Assembly: GCF_001612555.1 (NCBI RefSeq)
Contig: NZ_CP015110.1
Span: 1,860,001 to 1,924,000, forward strand
Source: Acinetobacter sp. TGL-Y2
Lineage (GTDB): Bacteria; Pseudomonadota; Gammaproteobacteria; Pseudomonadales; Moraxellaceae
Direction of reading: 5' to 3'
DNA length: 64,000 nt
In this document: piece after piece, positions 47,780-61,904 of the stretch
Layout: each line of letters opens with the position of its first letter
Position numbering within the stretch: the stretch's first letter is position 1
Translations under genes and position numbers: made by a program
Notes under the pieces: generated by a model
Told to the model about the DNA's origin: nothing
What the model saw: the letters and a program-made list of their open reading frames with translations, nothing else
Databases searched by the model: none

Positions 47780-48774
47780 TAGCTGGATTTAAATTTTAAG
47801 CTACATTGCCTTCAAGCCTAAATCGAGCGCTTCTTCTATGTTTTTGTCAAAACGGACAGCGATACTTTTAACTTTGGATTTTAGCACTGACCATGCTTTT
47901 TCAATTGGATTTAAATCTGGACTGTAAGCAGGCAAGTACATGATTCTACAGTTAAAGTCTTTGGCTAGTTTTTTGATATCTCCGTTCTTATGAATCGAAG
48001 CGTTATCTAGAATCAGCAGATGTCTTTTGGTCTTATCTTGATTATCTTTGGTTAAATTTTCAAGTAGATATCTCAACCATCCCGTGAACATTGCTCGATC
48101 GCATGAACCTTGAAAAATCAAAGGGTAAAGGAACTGATACGCTGAATTAGACCTCACAGCACTGATGATACTTAATCTTTTACCATGACCACCCAATTTT
48201 AAAGCAGCGCAACGACTGCCTAGTTTAGACCAACCATATTGCGCTGTATCTGTGGTGTTTATCCCAGACTCATCAATATAAAGAATCTGATCTTCCCCAA
48301 ACGCCTCTTTCCATTGCGGAAGAAACCAGTTGAATACAGCCCTTGTTATTTTGTCGGCTTGCTTATAGAGAAAACTCTTTTTTTACGTGTCCAACCAAGT
48401 CTATGAATGGCTTTTAACAGGGTTGAGTAAAGGATTGGATACCCAAACTTTTGTTCAAATAAAGGGATGAGATCTTTCACTTGAGAAAATTCAGTAGTTT
48501 CAATAAAGTGTTTGAAAGCATCCATATCCTTGATTTTAGTGGGTCGACCTGCATTGATTTTAGGCTGTTTCAATTCTCCAGTGGTGTTTTGAAGAAGAAT
48601 CCAATCATCCAAAGTGGTTCTAGATATTTTAAAGGTTTTACATGTATATGATTTGTGATTATTTTCTTCATAAAACTGCATGACTTTTTCACGTAAATCC
48701 ACTGAATATACTTTAGGCATGATCTTGAACAAATTAATTTTTTATCATTGTATCCTAAAATAAGATTGCAGCTA
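47780..48774 (-). mobile_element. IS630-family element, 995 bp
   Basis: Flanked by TA at 47778-47779 and 48775-48776, the target duplication of this family. Short terminal inverted repeats TAGCTG / CAGCTA begin directly inside, extended to AGTATAGCTG if the TA is counted. It carries one transposase in two frames joined by an A7 run. The element sits between dadA and the 319-base gap before ispD. Confidence 0.88.
47801..48732 (-). CDS. IS630-family transposase, two frames with probable -1 frameshift
   Basis: The first frame (48346-48732, 128 residues) holds the HTH region YTCKTFKISRTTLDDWI and stops after KKRVFSISKPTK. In a run of seven A (48369-48375 as T7 on the plus strand), slipping back one base after AAA AAA continues as KSFLYKQADK. 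It then reads YIDESGI, LDNASIHKNGDIKKL and LPAYSPDLNPIEKAWS, giving the D, D and E residues. A programmed -1 shift is known in this family; intactness suggests possible activity. Confidence 0.82.
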
Positions 48775-48776
48775 TA

Positions 48777-49095
48777 CTGTTTTGAGTTTTACGCTTTTTA
48801 CATTAGTTTTTTAGGGGCGCTTCAATGCAGAATTACTGTGTATTGAAGCAGATGACTTATCTTCAAAATAGACCCAAACAATCAAGCTTTCAAGTGACAT
48901 TGAATATTAAAAATTTAAAGCTATATAAAAAATCAGTTGAGTTAAAGCAGAACAAAAAATGATGCATGCACATCAAAATATTACTTTGAGATGATTGATA
49001 CTTTATTGAGCAACAGTAAACAGATTAAATTAAAGCCTAAATGCCTTTTGAATGTTTCTGGTTCTCATATTTTTTTAATATTTTTGGTTATAAAA
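48777..49095. other. Gap between IS630 element and ispD
   Basis: No gene found in these 319 bases, which are AT-rich. They probably include the DNA that lay upstream of dadA before the IS630 insertion, and the 3' flank of ispD. I see no recognisable riboswitch or palindrome. No clear terminator follows ispD. Confidence 0.4.
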
Positions 49096-49815
49096 CTATA
49101 AACGTTGCGATTGAATGATTAAGCGCGCTAAATCCAAATCTTCTGCATAAGTGATTTTGATATTATCAGAACGCCCTGCGACTACTTTCACAGTTTCACC
49201 AATATATTCTAAGGCACTGGCTTCATCGGTAATATTGATATCATTTTGCAATGCTGTTTCAATGGAACGTTTTAAAGTATTCAAGGTTGAAATTTGTGGC
49301 GTTTGCGCTTGCCAAAGATGGTCACGACTGACCGTTTGAGCAATCTGCTGATCCTGTTCAACACGCTTTAAAGTATCACGTACAGGCGTGGCTAAAATAG
49401 CACTACATTTATTCTGTACGGCAGCTTCAACCAAAGCGGTTAAGCACTCGATACTTACACATGGACGTGCTGCATCATGTACAAAGACCCAATCTTCTGG
49501 ATCTGCGATCTCAACCAAATAGTTTAACGCATTCAGTACGGAGTCAACACGTTCAGCACCACCGAAACAAAAATGAGCTTTATGTAGTGCAGAGAAATTA
49601 AGCGTTTTGGCAAAATGATCATCTTTAGAGATGGCCAAGACATAGCCTACCAAAGGCAATTGATTGAGTCGAGCAACAGTGTGTTCAAGCACAGTTAAAT
49701 CTTGGATCAATTGATATTGTTTTAATTCATGTTGAGAGAAACGTCGCCCAGAACCTGCCGCAGGAATAATGGCCCATAATTTACGGTTGTTCAGGTTCAA
49801 GGTCATCAACTTCAT
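49096..49815 (-). CDS. ispD: 2-C-methyl-D-erythritol 4-phosphate cytidylyltransferase
   Basis: Third step of the MEP isoprenoid pathway: CTP plus MEP to CDP-ME. The 239-residue protein has the nucleotide-binding AIIPAAGSGRRFSQHELKQYQ (catalytic Arg and Lys), the region VFVHDAARPCVS and TDEASALEYIGETV. Its start overlaps the ftsB end by about 35 bases, and a second possible ATG lies at 49806. It is the last gene of the pyrG-kdsA-eno-ftsB-ispD set on the minus strand. Confidence 0.95.
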   Translation of the reverse strand: MKLMTLNLNNRKLWAIIPAAGSGRRFSQHELKQYQLIQDLTVLEHTVARLNQLPLVGYVLAISKDDHFAKTLNFSALHKAHFCFGGAERVDSVLNALNYLVEIADPEDWVFVHDAARPCVSIECLTALVEAAVQNKCSAILATPVRDTLKRVEQDQQIAQTVSRDHLWQAQTPQISTLNTLKRSIETALQNDINITDEASALEYIGETVKVVAGRSDNIKITYAEDLDLARLIIQSQRL

Positions 49816-50176
49816 TGGTTCTTAAGTCTATTTTGGCATTTGGATCAATATAAATGGGCTTATAATTGCTGCTAATGGTACTCATTTGAACAAATGTTTC
49901 ATGCGGCTTGATCAGACCCAAGTCTAAACGAGCATGTTCTTCGATGGCTTCGACACCACTCTTAAGGTCATAAACTTCAGCAGCTAAAATACGATTGCGC
50001 TCTTTGAGCTCATCATTAATGTCAGACTGTTGTTGAATTTGCTGAAGTAAAGCCTGATGAGGGAAATAACCACCCTCACCAAACAAAAAGCGAAATTGGA
50101 GGATTGCAATGATTAACACTGCAACCACCAAGATCACTTTACTCGAAGTTGTTTTAAATACTTCTAGCATAGCCAT
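49781..50176 (-). CDS. ftsB: Cell division protein FtsB
   Basis: Small bitopic inner-membrane protein that joins FtsL and FtsQ in the divisome. Residues 13-33 form the membrane segment (KVILVVAVLIIAILQFRFLFG), followed by a coiled coil (LLQQIQQQSDINDELKERNRILAAEVYDLKSG) with the FtsB-typical EEHARLDLGLIKPHETF. The C-terminal acidic tail is longer than in E. coli (131 versus about 103 residues). It lies between eno and ispD, the usual gammaproteobacterial order, 6 bases after eno. Confidence 0.93.
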   Translation of the reverse strand: MAMLEVFKTTSSKVILVVAVLIIAILQFRFLFGEGGYFPHQALLQQIQQQSDINDELKERNRILAAEVYDLKSGVEAIEEHARLDLGLIKPHETFVQMSTISSNYKPIYIDPNAKIDLRTNEVDDLEPEQP

Positions 50177-50182
50177 TTAAGC

Positions 50183-52375
<2,193 letters not shown>

Positions 52376-52406
52376 TCAAACTTCCTAGTTTATTCTGAAC
52401 CCAGCA

Positions 52407-54110
<1,704 letters not shown>

Positions 54111-54271
54111 CTATAAAGCAAAGTCAATCCGCATCAATTCAAAGAACAATAAACAATTGGTTATTCTATCACCATTTCCAATGAAGATTTAAGCAAACTT
54201 GGGGTGATTTTTATCTGTGAATTTGCTGTTATACTATGCTCATCAATATATCAAGTTTGTTTTGAGCAATT

Positions 54272-54727
54272 ATGAATAAGAAACTTTTAGTGGGTGCTGC
54301 ACTTGTAGCAGTCTTAGTCCTAACAGCATGTGTAAAAAAAGAAGCGCCAAAGGAAGAAGAGCAAGGTTCAACTGTTGAAACGACCCAGCAAGAGACTGCT
54401 CAACCTGAAATTCAAATCGCACCTGAACCTGTGGAAACCACTGAAATTCCGACGCGTGTAGAAATTGACCATCAGGAAACCAATCATACCTCAGCAACGA
54501 TTCGCCGTGAATATCGTGATGTGTCTGCTGAAGAAGTTCAAGCAACGGCTGTTAAATCTGAAACACCTAAAGCTGAAACAGCCAAGCCAGAAGCACCTAA
54601 AGCAGTCGCAGCTAAACCAGCTGTAGAAAAACCAGCGCCACAAGCTCAAGCATCTTCTTCTAGTTTAAAAAGTGAAGAAGACGCTGTCGCTGCGGCTATT
54701 GCTGCGGCAACACCTGCTTTAGAATAA
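54272..54727 (+). CDS. Hypothetical lipoprotein with Ala/Lys/Pro-rich tail
   Basis: A 151-residue exported protein. The signal sequence ends in the lipobox LTAC (residues 17-20), so Cys20 is probably lipidated. The mature protein is acidic (KEAPKEEEQGS), then a short region with RREYRDVSAEEVQATAV. A low-complexity tail of repeated PKAE/KPA/APKA units follows and ends in an Ala run. It may reach into or across the periplasm (inference from composition). Function unknown; divergent from pyrG. Confidence 0.72.
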   Translation: MNKKLLVGAALVAVLVLTACVKKEAPKEEEQGSTVETTQQETAQPEIQIAPEPVETTEIPTRVEIDHQETNHTSATIRREYRDVSAEEVQATAVKSETPKAETAKPEAPKAVAAKPAVEKPAPQAQASSSSLKSEEDAVAAAIAAATPALE

Positions 54728-54744
54728 TCATTTAACACGGCGCC

Positions 54745-54788
54745 AAGCTAAATCAAAATCAGCCGATTGACTGATTTTGATTTAGCTT
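54745..54788. terminator. 18-bp perfect hairpin between convergent genes
   Basis: Arms AAGCTAAATCAAAATCAG (54745-54762) and its exact reverse complement (54771-54788) around an 8-base loop. It lies between the lipoprotein gene and the convergent Sel1-repeat gene. Its length is unusual for a plain terminator, and no long T-tract follows. Confidence 0.75.
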
Positions 54789-54867
54789 CAATGTCAAACT
54801 TTTATCTTGTTGTGTTGTATTCGTTTGATTTTGATATTTTTTGAGTGCTGCTTTTGATTCGCCAGCG

Positions 54868-55620
54868 TTAAGGTACCAACGCAGGATGTTTAAGAGAATG
54901 TCCTATTTCCAAGACGTGTTTTTGATAGGCGATTGTATCTGCTTGAATCTCTGCATTGCCGTATCGGTAAATTTGCGCAAGCTCTTGAATTGCCTCTGGC
55001 AGCTCAAGGTCTGCTGCTGCTTTATACCAAAACAAGGCCTGCCTTAAATCAACGTTCACACCATCTCCAAATTGATAAGCGTTGGCTAACATATACATAG
55101 CACTTGGAATCTGATCCTGCGCCGCCAGTTGAAAATAATGCACGGCCTGTTTATGTTGAATTTTTGTTCCATAGCCATTTTTATAGATCAAACCCAAATA
55201 ATAGGCTGCGACAGGATCATGCTGTAGCTGTGCTTGCTCAAACCAATGCTTGGCAGCGCGATAATTTTGCGGTGTTTTTGCATCGCCTTGAAAATATAGC
55301 TTTCCTAGGACTGTTGCCGCTTCATGGTTACCCTGCTCTTCTGCTTGCATTAACCATAAGATCGCCTGCTGAGACTGTTGCTTAAATACATAGATTTTAG
55401 CCAAAGCCAGTTGTGCTTCCACTTGCCCAGCTTCTGCAGCACGTTTTAATACAGTTAAAGATTTCAAATCTTGAGCAAAAGTGGCTTGCATGAGCAACTG
55501 GTCAATTTCAGCAGGATGTAAGCTGTTGGGACGATCAATGTGCCACAGCATCCAGCATATACACGCCCCACTTAATATCAAGAGCATATAGCGATACAGG
55601 GGGCGGATGCTCGTAGTCAT
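54868..55620 (-). CDS. Sel1-repeat (TPR-like) membrane protein
   Basis: A 250-residue protein with an N-terminal membrane anchor (YMLLILSGACICWMLW, about residues 11-26). Several Sel1-like repeats of about 36 residues follow, for example AQLALAKIYVFKQQSQQAILWLM, AATVLGKLYFQGDAKTPQNYRAAKHWF, AAYYLGLIYKNGYGT and AMYMLANAYQFGDGVNVDLRQALFWYK. Such repeats bind partner proteins. The start lies 1 base beyond the stop of the nucleotidase gene, so the two are probably one transcript. A periplasmic scaffold role is possible but not shown. Confidence 0.85.
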   Translation of the reverse strand: MTTSIRPLYRYMLLILSGACICWMLWHIDRPNSLHPAEIDQLLMQATFAQDLKSLTVLKRAAEAGQVEAQLALAKIYVFKQQSQQAILWLMQAEEQGNHEAATVLGKLYFQGDAKTPQNYRAAKHWFEQAQLQHDPVAAYYLGLIYKNGYGTKIQHKQAVHYFQLAAQDQIPSAMYMLANAYQFGDGVNVDLRQALFWYKAAADLELPEAIQELAQIYRYGNAEIQADTIAYQKHVLEIGHSLKHPALVP

Positions 55621-55621
55621 G

Positions 55622-57679
55622 TTAATTGGCTTTCGCTAAATCAATTTTATAAATCGCTAAGCCTTTGCCTGAACCGTCATCGGCTTGATAGAGCGAAATA
55701 TTGTTAAGACCAGCAGCTTGAGCATGCGCAAGTTTGTTTTGCGCTGAAGTAAATATGACAGCCCCTGCAGTCGTTACTGGACTAAAGGTCCAACTACGAT
55801 GACTGCCATTATTGACACGTGTCATATTCTTAATGTTTTTGATATAACTGATCAAGGCATCACGATTGGCGTCTGGGGCAGCATAAATGGTTTTTGTTCC
55901 ATCTAAACCAGGGAAGTTACCACCACCACTCGCACGATAGTTGTTGGTCGCCACAATAAATTCCTGCGTCGGGTTGATAGCAGTACCCTTATATTTCAGA
56001 TTTTTAATCCGATTATTCACCGCTTGAGTCACATCAATTTCATAACTCAAATCAGCACTGGTAAACATATCGAAGTTATACCCAGGAAATGTACTAATTA
56101 AATTTTGTGCTGTAGTTTTATTGGGGTCGATTTGATTAAATCGTTTTGCTGCAGTTTCTAACCAATTTTTAAGATCAGAACCTGCCACTTTGACTGCATA
56201 CACAGTGTTTGGAAAAAGATATAAATCTGCCGCATTGTTAATTGCAACATTCCCTGCGTTGACATCTGTATAGTCAGCGCCGCCTGCAAAACCACTCTTA
56301 AAAGGTGCACTTACTGAGAGTATCGGTAATTGAGCATACTGAGGTAAATTGGCTTTGACATAGTGAGTAACATAAGCGGTTTGTGCTTGGTTAACGATTT
56401 CAATAGCCGTGGGGTCACCGACATCGGCAAAATAACTGCTCATATTAAAGTCGGTTGCACCAATCGGTGTTTTAACATATTTGATGGTGTCTTGATGTTC
56501 TGTTTCAATGGCTTTGGCAATGCTTGGATCGACCTCAATAAAACTTTTATCAGCATTCTGTGTACTTCTTGCTTCAACGACCGTTTTGGTTTTATCCACC
56601 ACCCATTTTTTACCATCATAGGTGACATTAAGTTGAATAACACCTAATACTTTACCCCAAAAACTACTCATCACCGTCGGAATCCCATTGACCGTCCCTT
56701 TGACTTTATCCACCCCAGCTATATTAAACTGAGCTGAAGTACTGTCTTTATTGGGAAAAGTGTCATGCGAATGACCGATCAGCATGGCATCGACATCTTT
56801 GACTTTAGACAAATGATAACTGCCATTTTCCATGCTAGGAGAATACTCACGGTTGTCTAAACCACCATGAGAAATCACCACCACAATATCCGCACCTTCT
56901 GCTTTCATTTTTGGAATATATTGTTCAGCAGCTTCTTTGGCACCCACAGTATAGACTTTGCCTTCCAACCAACGCTTATCCCAATTTAAAATTTGTGGCG
57001 GGGTAAAACCAATAATGCCGATTTTAATGGTGGAGGTCACCATCTTGCCATCAGGTGTGGTTGCAGTAATTTGTTTATCGATAATTTTATATGGCTTAAA
57101 AAGCGGTTGCTTGGTTTTAGCACTATAAACATTGGCTAACACTTGAGGAAATTGAGGTCCAGAACAGTTCGGTTGAGATGCAGGACTGTTCACACCATCG
57201 ACGTCAAATTTGTGATTGGTGACTTGATTTAAAAAAGGCAAACCATAATTAAATTCGTGATTACCAATCCCACTACCGTCAAATTTCAACAAATTCATGA
57301 TTTTATAAATAGCTAAAGTCTGATTACATTGGATTGGATTGACCGTCGCTTGAAAATCTGCCAAAGCAGAGCCTTGAATGGTATCGCCATTGTCGAGCAA
57401 GATATTGTTGGTAAATTGCTTGCGAGCGTGTGCAATCAAACTGGCTGTTCGCTCTAAACCAATCGACTTGTCTTCTGCAAGCTTAAAATAATCGTAACTT
57501 AAAATATTGCTGTGTAAATCGCTTGTTTCAAGCAAGGCAACTGTCGCCTGAGCCCCCTTTAGGGTTGTCGCAGCAGGTGGTGGTGTATCGTGATCATTAT
57601 CGTCATCATCATTACATCCTTGTAATACAGTCATACCCATCAAACAGCTTACCACTAACGCGATTTTTGTTTTTTGCAT
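55622..57679 (-). CDS. CpdB-like 2',3'-cyclic-nucleotide phosphodiesterase / 3'-nucleotidase, lipoprotein
   Basis: A 685-residue exported enzyme of the 5'-nucleotidase family. The N-terminal signal ends in LQGC (Cys22 probable lipidation), followed by the acidic linker NDDDDNDHD. The metallophosphoesterase domain has LETSDLHSNILSYDYF, DNGDTIQGSAL, GNHEFNYG, VVISHGGLDNRE and GHSHDTFP. The C-terminal domain has NNYRASGGGNFPG. The motifs favour CpdB over UshA. It likely frees phosphate and nucleosides from external nucleotides. A Pho-box-like promoter lies upstream. Confidence 0.88.
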   Translation of the reverse strand: MQKTKIALVVSCLMGMTVLQGCNDDDDNDHDTPPPAATTLKGAQATVALLETSDLHSNILSYDYFKLAEDKSIGLERTASLIAHARKQFTNNILLDNGDTIQGSALADFQATVNPIQCNQTLAIYKIMNLLKFDGSGIGNHEFNYGLPFLNQVTNHKFDVDGVNSPASQPNCSGPQFPQVLANVYSAKTKQPLFKPYKIIDKQITATTPDGKMVTSTIKIGIIGFTPPQILNWDKRWLEGKVYTVGAKEAAEQYIPKMKAEGADIVVVISHGGLDNREYSPSMENGSYHLSKVKDVDAMLIGHSHDTFPNKDSTSAQFNIAGVDKVKGTVNGIPTVMSSFWGKVLGVIQLNVTYDGKKWVVDKTKTVVEARSTQNADKSFIEVDPSIAKAIETEHQDTIKYVKTPIGATDFNMSSYFADVGDPTAIEIVNQAQTAYVTHYVKANLPQYAQLPILSVSAPFKSGFAGGADYTDVNAGNVAINNAADLYLFPNTVYAVKVAGSDLKNWLETAAKRFNQIDPNKTTAQNLISTFPGYNFDMFTSADLSYEIDVTQAVNNRIKNLKYKGTAINPTQEFIVATNNYRASGGGNFPGLDGTKTIYAAPDANRDALISYIKNIKNMTRVNNGSHRSWTFSPVTTAGAVIFTSAQNKLAHAQAAGLNNISLYQADDGSGKGLAIYKIDLAKAN

Positions 57680-57969
57680 TTCATTCTCGAAAATGACTTT
57701 ATTTTATTCACACAGTGTGCTGAATATTTATGAAGCAATCGTGACGAAATCATGACCAAGCTGTGAAACCCTCTTAACGACTCGATCCTTTGTTTTATTT
57801 TGCCTCATGACCATGACCAGAGAAAATTCAAGCATGACTCACCAAGCACAAGACAGCAGCGATCAACATGGATCAAGCAGCTCGATTTAACACGGTATCA
57901 TTGGGATTGATTGTTTTTTATCAGCTTAAATAATGCACTGAATTTTAAACAATGCTAGCCCAACTGGTA
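57680..57969. other. Region upstream of the nucleotidase gene
   Basis: These 290 bases hold the Pho-box-like promoter of the nucleotidase. A 27-codon ORF on the plus strand (57808-57891, MTMTRENSSMTHQ...) has no supporting features. No other gene was found. Confidence 0.4.
57726..57758 (-). promoter_or_regulatory. Pho-box-like triple repeat
   Basis: On the minus strand three consecutive 11-base units read TGGTCATGATT, TCGTCACGATT and GCTTCATAAAT. They match the PhoB pattern of 7-base CTGTCAT-like repeats with 4-base AT-rich spacers. A TGAATAAAAT sequence about 15 bases further could be the -10. The nucleotidase ATG is 46 bases downstream of the box. PhoB control is inference from this pattern and the gene's function. 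Confidence 0.65.
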
Positions 57970-59055
57970 TTAGAACTGTTGCAAAAAGTCTGCAATGAGT
58001 TTCGAAGACCAAGACTGTACTTTTAAACCCTCATAATACCCACAGTGACTGCCCTTTTTCGTGGTAACCACAATGATATTGGGCATATGTTGAATCACAG
58101 CCTTATAAGGATCTAAATTTTTAATACTACAGATGGGATCGTCCTCTGCATTTAAAATCATGAGGGGAATTTTGACATTTTCAAATACATAAATTGGATT
58201 GGTTGCTTGGCTATAAGTTGCATAATCTGCGAAACCAGCCATTTCAAAATAAGTCTGCTCAAACTCAAATAAATTTTTTGACATGAGTACTTGTGAGAGC
58301 GTATTGGTTTTTTGCCACGTTTCAGAATAAGGCTTAATAAATTTATTAAACAGTTTTTTAGTCATCAATTTACTATAAAAAGGGTGAACATTTTTAAAGC
58401 CAAGCTCGGTGTTATATCCAGGGCATAAAGCAAATGCAGCCTTAAGTGGGGTTTGATCCCCCTCTTCTCCTAAATAACGCACCAACAGTCCCGTTCCTGC
58501 CGAAGTGCCCACCCCATACAAACCTGACTGAGGAAATTCAGTTTGAATAAATTGAATTTGCTCTTTCAAATCTTCAGTTGATCCAAATAAATTCATTTTC
58601 GGTATAGGCATGGGTAACTTGGCATGTCCACGGCGGATACACAGCGCAATACGCCAACCCGTATATTCATGCAGATCTTTGACCAATTCACGCATACTCT
58701 CAGGTGAACCTGTGATGGTATGCATAAGCACAATCGTGGGGGTGTCCATAGGTAAATCATAGCCAAACCAAACCACCGCCGTAATTCCACCATCGGACAT
58801 GGTCAATTGATTGACTTTGCTATAATTAAGTTTGATGCTACGTTTACGAATTAAATCAAAATAAAGCAAATGCACATGATTATTGGATAACCACGGTGTA
58901 GGTCGGTATTTTTGGTAGAGCTGAGGAAGCTGCTTTAAAATCTGCTGAGTCGGTCCCTGTGCATCGTAATAAAGTACAGGTTTTTCTGCGCCAGTCACTT
59001 GATCAATAATTTCTTGAACAAAATGATTGAGCTTATTTACCACAAATTTCATCAT
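57970..59055 (-). CDS. YheT-like alpha/beta hydrolase
   Basis: A 361-residue hydrolase of the YheT/EMB8 family. The first strand and oxyanion region is IVLMHTITGSPESMRELVKDL; the nucleophile is Ser in GVGTSAGTGLLVRYLG; a late Asp sits in LNAEDDPICS and a His in GSHCGYYEG. The N-terminal 70 residues carry the family's WLSNNHVHLLYFDLIR. No signal peptide is seen. Its substrate is unknown; relatives are esterases or lipases. It is upstream of the nucleotidase promoter on the same strand. Confidence 0.85.
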   Translation of the reverse strand: MMKFVVNKLNHFVQEIIDQVTGAEKPVLYYDAQGPTQQILKQLPQLYQKYRPTPWLSNNHVHLLYFDLIRKRSIKLNYSKVNQLTMSDGGITAVVWFGYDLPMDTPTIVLMHTITGSPESMRELVKDLHEYTGWRIALCIRRGHAKLPMPIPKMNLFGSTEDLKEQIQFIQTEFPQSGLYGVGTSAGTGLLVRYLGEEGDQTPLKAAFALCPGYNTELGFKNVHPFYSKLMTKKLFNKFIKPYSETWQKTNTLSQVLMSKNLFEFEQTYFEMAGFADYATYSQATNPIYVFENVKIPLMILNAEDDPICSIKNLDPYKAVIQHMPNIIVVTTKKGSHCGYYEGLKVQSWSSKLIADFLQQF

Positions 59056-59142
59056 CTTAAACCTTGGAATATCGTATTGATTTCATCTACAAAAGTCATT
59101 CCTTGACCACACATTGATTCTTACTCAGCCCATATCTTAAAC

Positions 59143-59550
59143 CTAAATCTGCGGTGCTTGTGACATTCGTTGCCCCATTAACGCCGCCAAAGCTTCTAAA
59201 CCACTTTTCGGGCGAATCATCACTTCAAAGTCGACCATTTGACCCTGTTCATTGAAACGAATCATGTCAATGCCCTTGAGTTTTTTCTCACCAATATTGG
59301 CTGAAAACTCCAGCACGACATTTAGACCATCTTCACTATAAAACTCACGGTGATAAGTGAAATTTTCAAAGATTTGAATCACATTGCTTAAAATAAAAAA
59401 GACCACTTGCTTGCCTGAATAAGGATTAAATGCAACCGGCGAGCGGAACACAATGTCCTCTGCCAATAATTCATTGAGTATAGACATGTCACGCGTGTCT
59501 AACATGCTATGCCAACGTTTAATCGAATGCTGAGTGGTTTGAATGCTCAT
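59143..59550 (-). CDS. NTF2-like (SnoaL-fold) protein
   Basis: A 135-residue protein starting MSIQTTQHSIKRWHSMLDTRDM, with SD AGGA. The pattern LNELLAEDIVFRSPVAFNPYSGKQVVFF and the later VVLEFSANIGEKKLKGIDMIRFNEQGQMVDFEVMIRPKS is typical of NTF2-like proteins. These range from enzymes to small-molecule binders. An ATG at 59664 is in frame but reaches into the repeat element and is unlikely. It lies downstream of fadH on the same strand and upstream of the YheT-like gene. Confidence 0.82.
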   Translation of the reverse strand: MSIQTTQHSIKRWHSMLDTRDMSILNELLAEDIVFRSPVAFNPYSGKQVVFFILSNVIQIFENFTYHREFYSEDGLNVVLEFSANIGEKKLKGIDMIRFNEQGQMVDFEVMIRPKSGLEALAALMGQRMSQAPQI

Positions 59551-59574
59551 GTTAAAATTCCTTTTTTGTTCTGG

Positions 59575-59712
59575 TATTTTTTTAAGAACTTCCCCACTTT
59601 TCAAGGGTGAGAATCCTGAGAATATATGCTGAGTTCGCAAGGCAGGATGATTTTTAGAACTCATTCATTCTTAAATTCCCCCTTTTGCAAAGGGGGAATT
59701 TTCCATCTTTCA
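59575..59712. repeat. Palindromic GGGG/CCCC intergenic element, copy C
   Basis: Located between fadH and the NTF2-like gene. AAATTCCCCCTTTTGCAAAGGGGGAATTT is a near-perfect palindrome at 59674-59703, and AACTTCCCCACTTTTCAAGGGTGAGAA lies at the other side (59588-59613). The layout resembles copies A and B, but the sequence between differs. Confidence 0.6.
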
Positions 59713-59733
59713 CCAAAGAAAGGTCAAAATGGA

Positions 59734-61776
<2,043 letters not shown>

Positions 61777-61801
61777 CTACGCTGGCGTTTTTTTTGCTTA
61801 T

Positions 61802-61815
61802 TGCAACTTGTTGCA
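61802..61815. promoter_or_regulatory. PadR operator candidate, copy 1
   Basis: TGCAACTTGTTGCA has the same half-sites TGCAAC-N2-GTTGCA as the copy at 61853. It lies between fadH (start 61758) and the PadR gene, near the fadH side. Confidence 0.7.
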
Positions 61816-61852
61816 TGATTTCATGCTTACTTTTATAAGCGAGATTTGATTT

Positions 61853-61872
61853 TTATGCAACATGTTGCATAA
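61853..61872. promoter_or_regulatory. PadR operator candidate, copy 2 (20-bp perfect palindrome)
   Basis: TTATGCAACATGTTGCATAA is a perfect inverted repeat with half-sites TGCAAC / GTTGCA. It lies just upstream of the PadR gene. The two copies are 54 bases apart, close to five helical turns, which would favour cooperative binding. Confidence 0.8.
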
Positions 61873-61904
61873 TGGATTACACATTTTTTATTGTTGAATC
61901 CCTC

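Noticed and set aside
47440..47799. 119-codon plus-strand ORF over dadA
   Set aside because: It is a shadow frame antisense to dadA and has no motifs.
57808..57891. 27-codon ORF MTMTRENSS... as a real gene
   Set aside because: No ribosome site, no family and no conserved context; more likely chance in a control region.
59551..59664. Longer start for the NTF2-like gene
   Set aside because: The extra 38 codons fall in the palindromic repeat, and the ATG at 59550 has a good Shine-Dalgarno.
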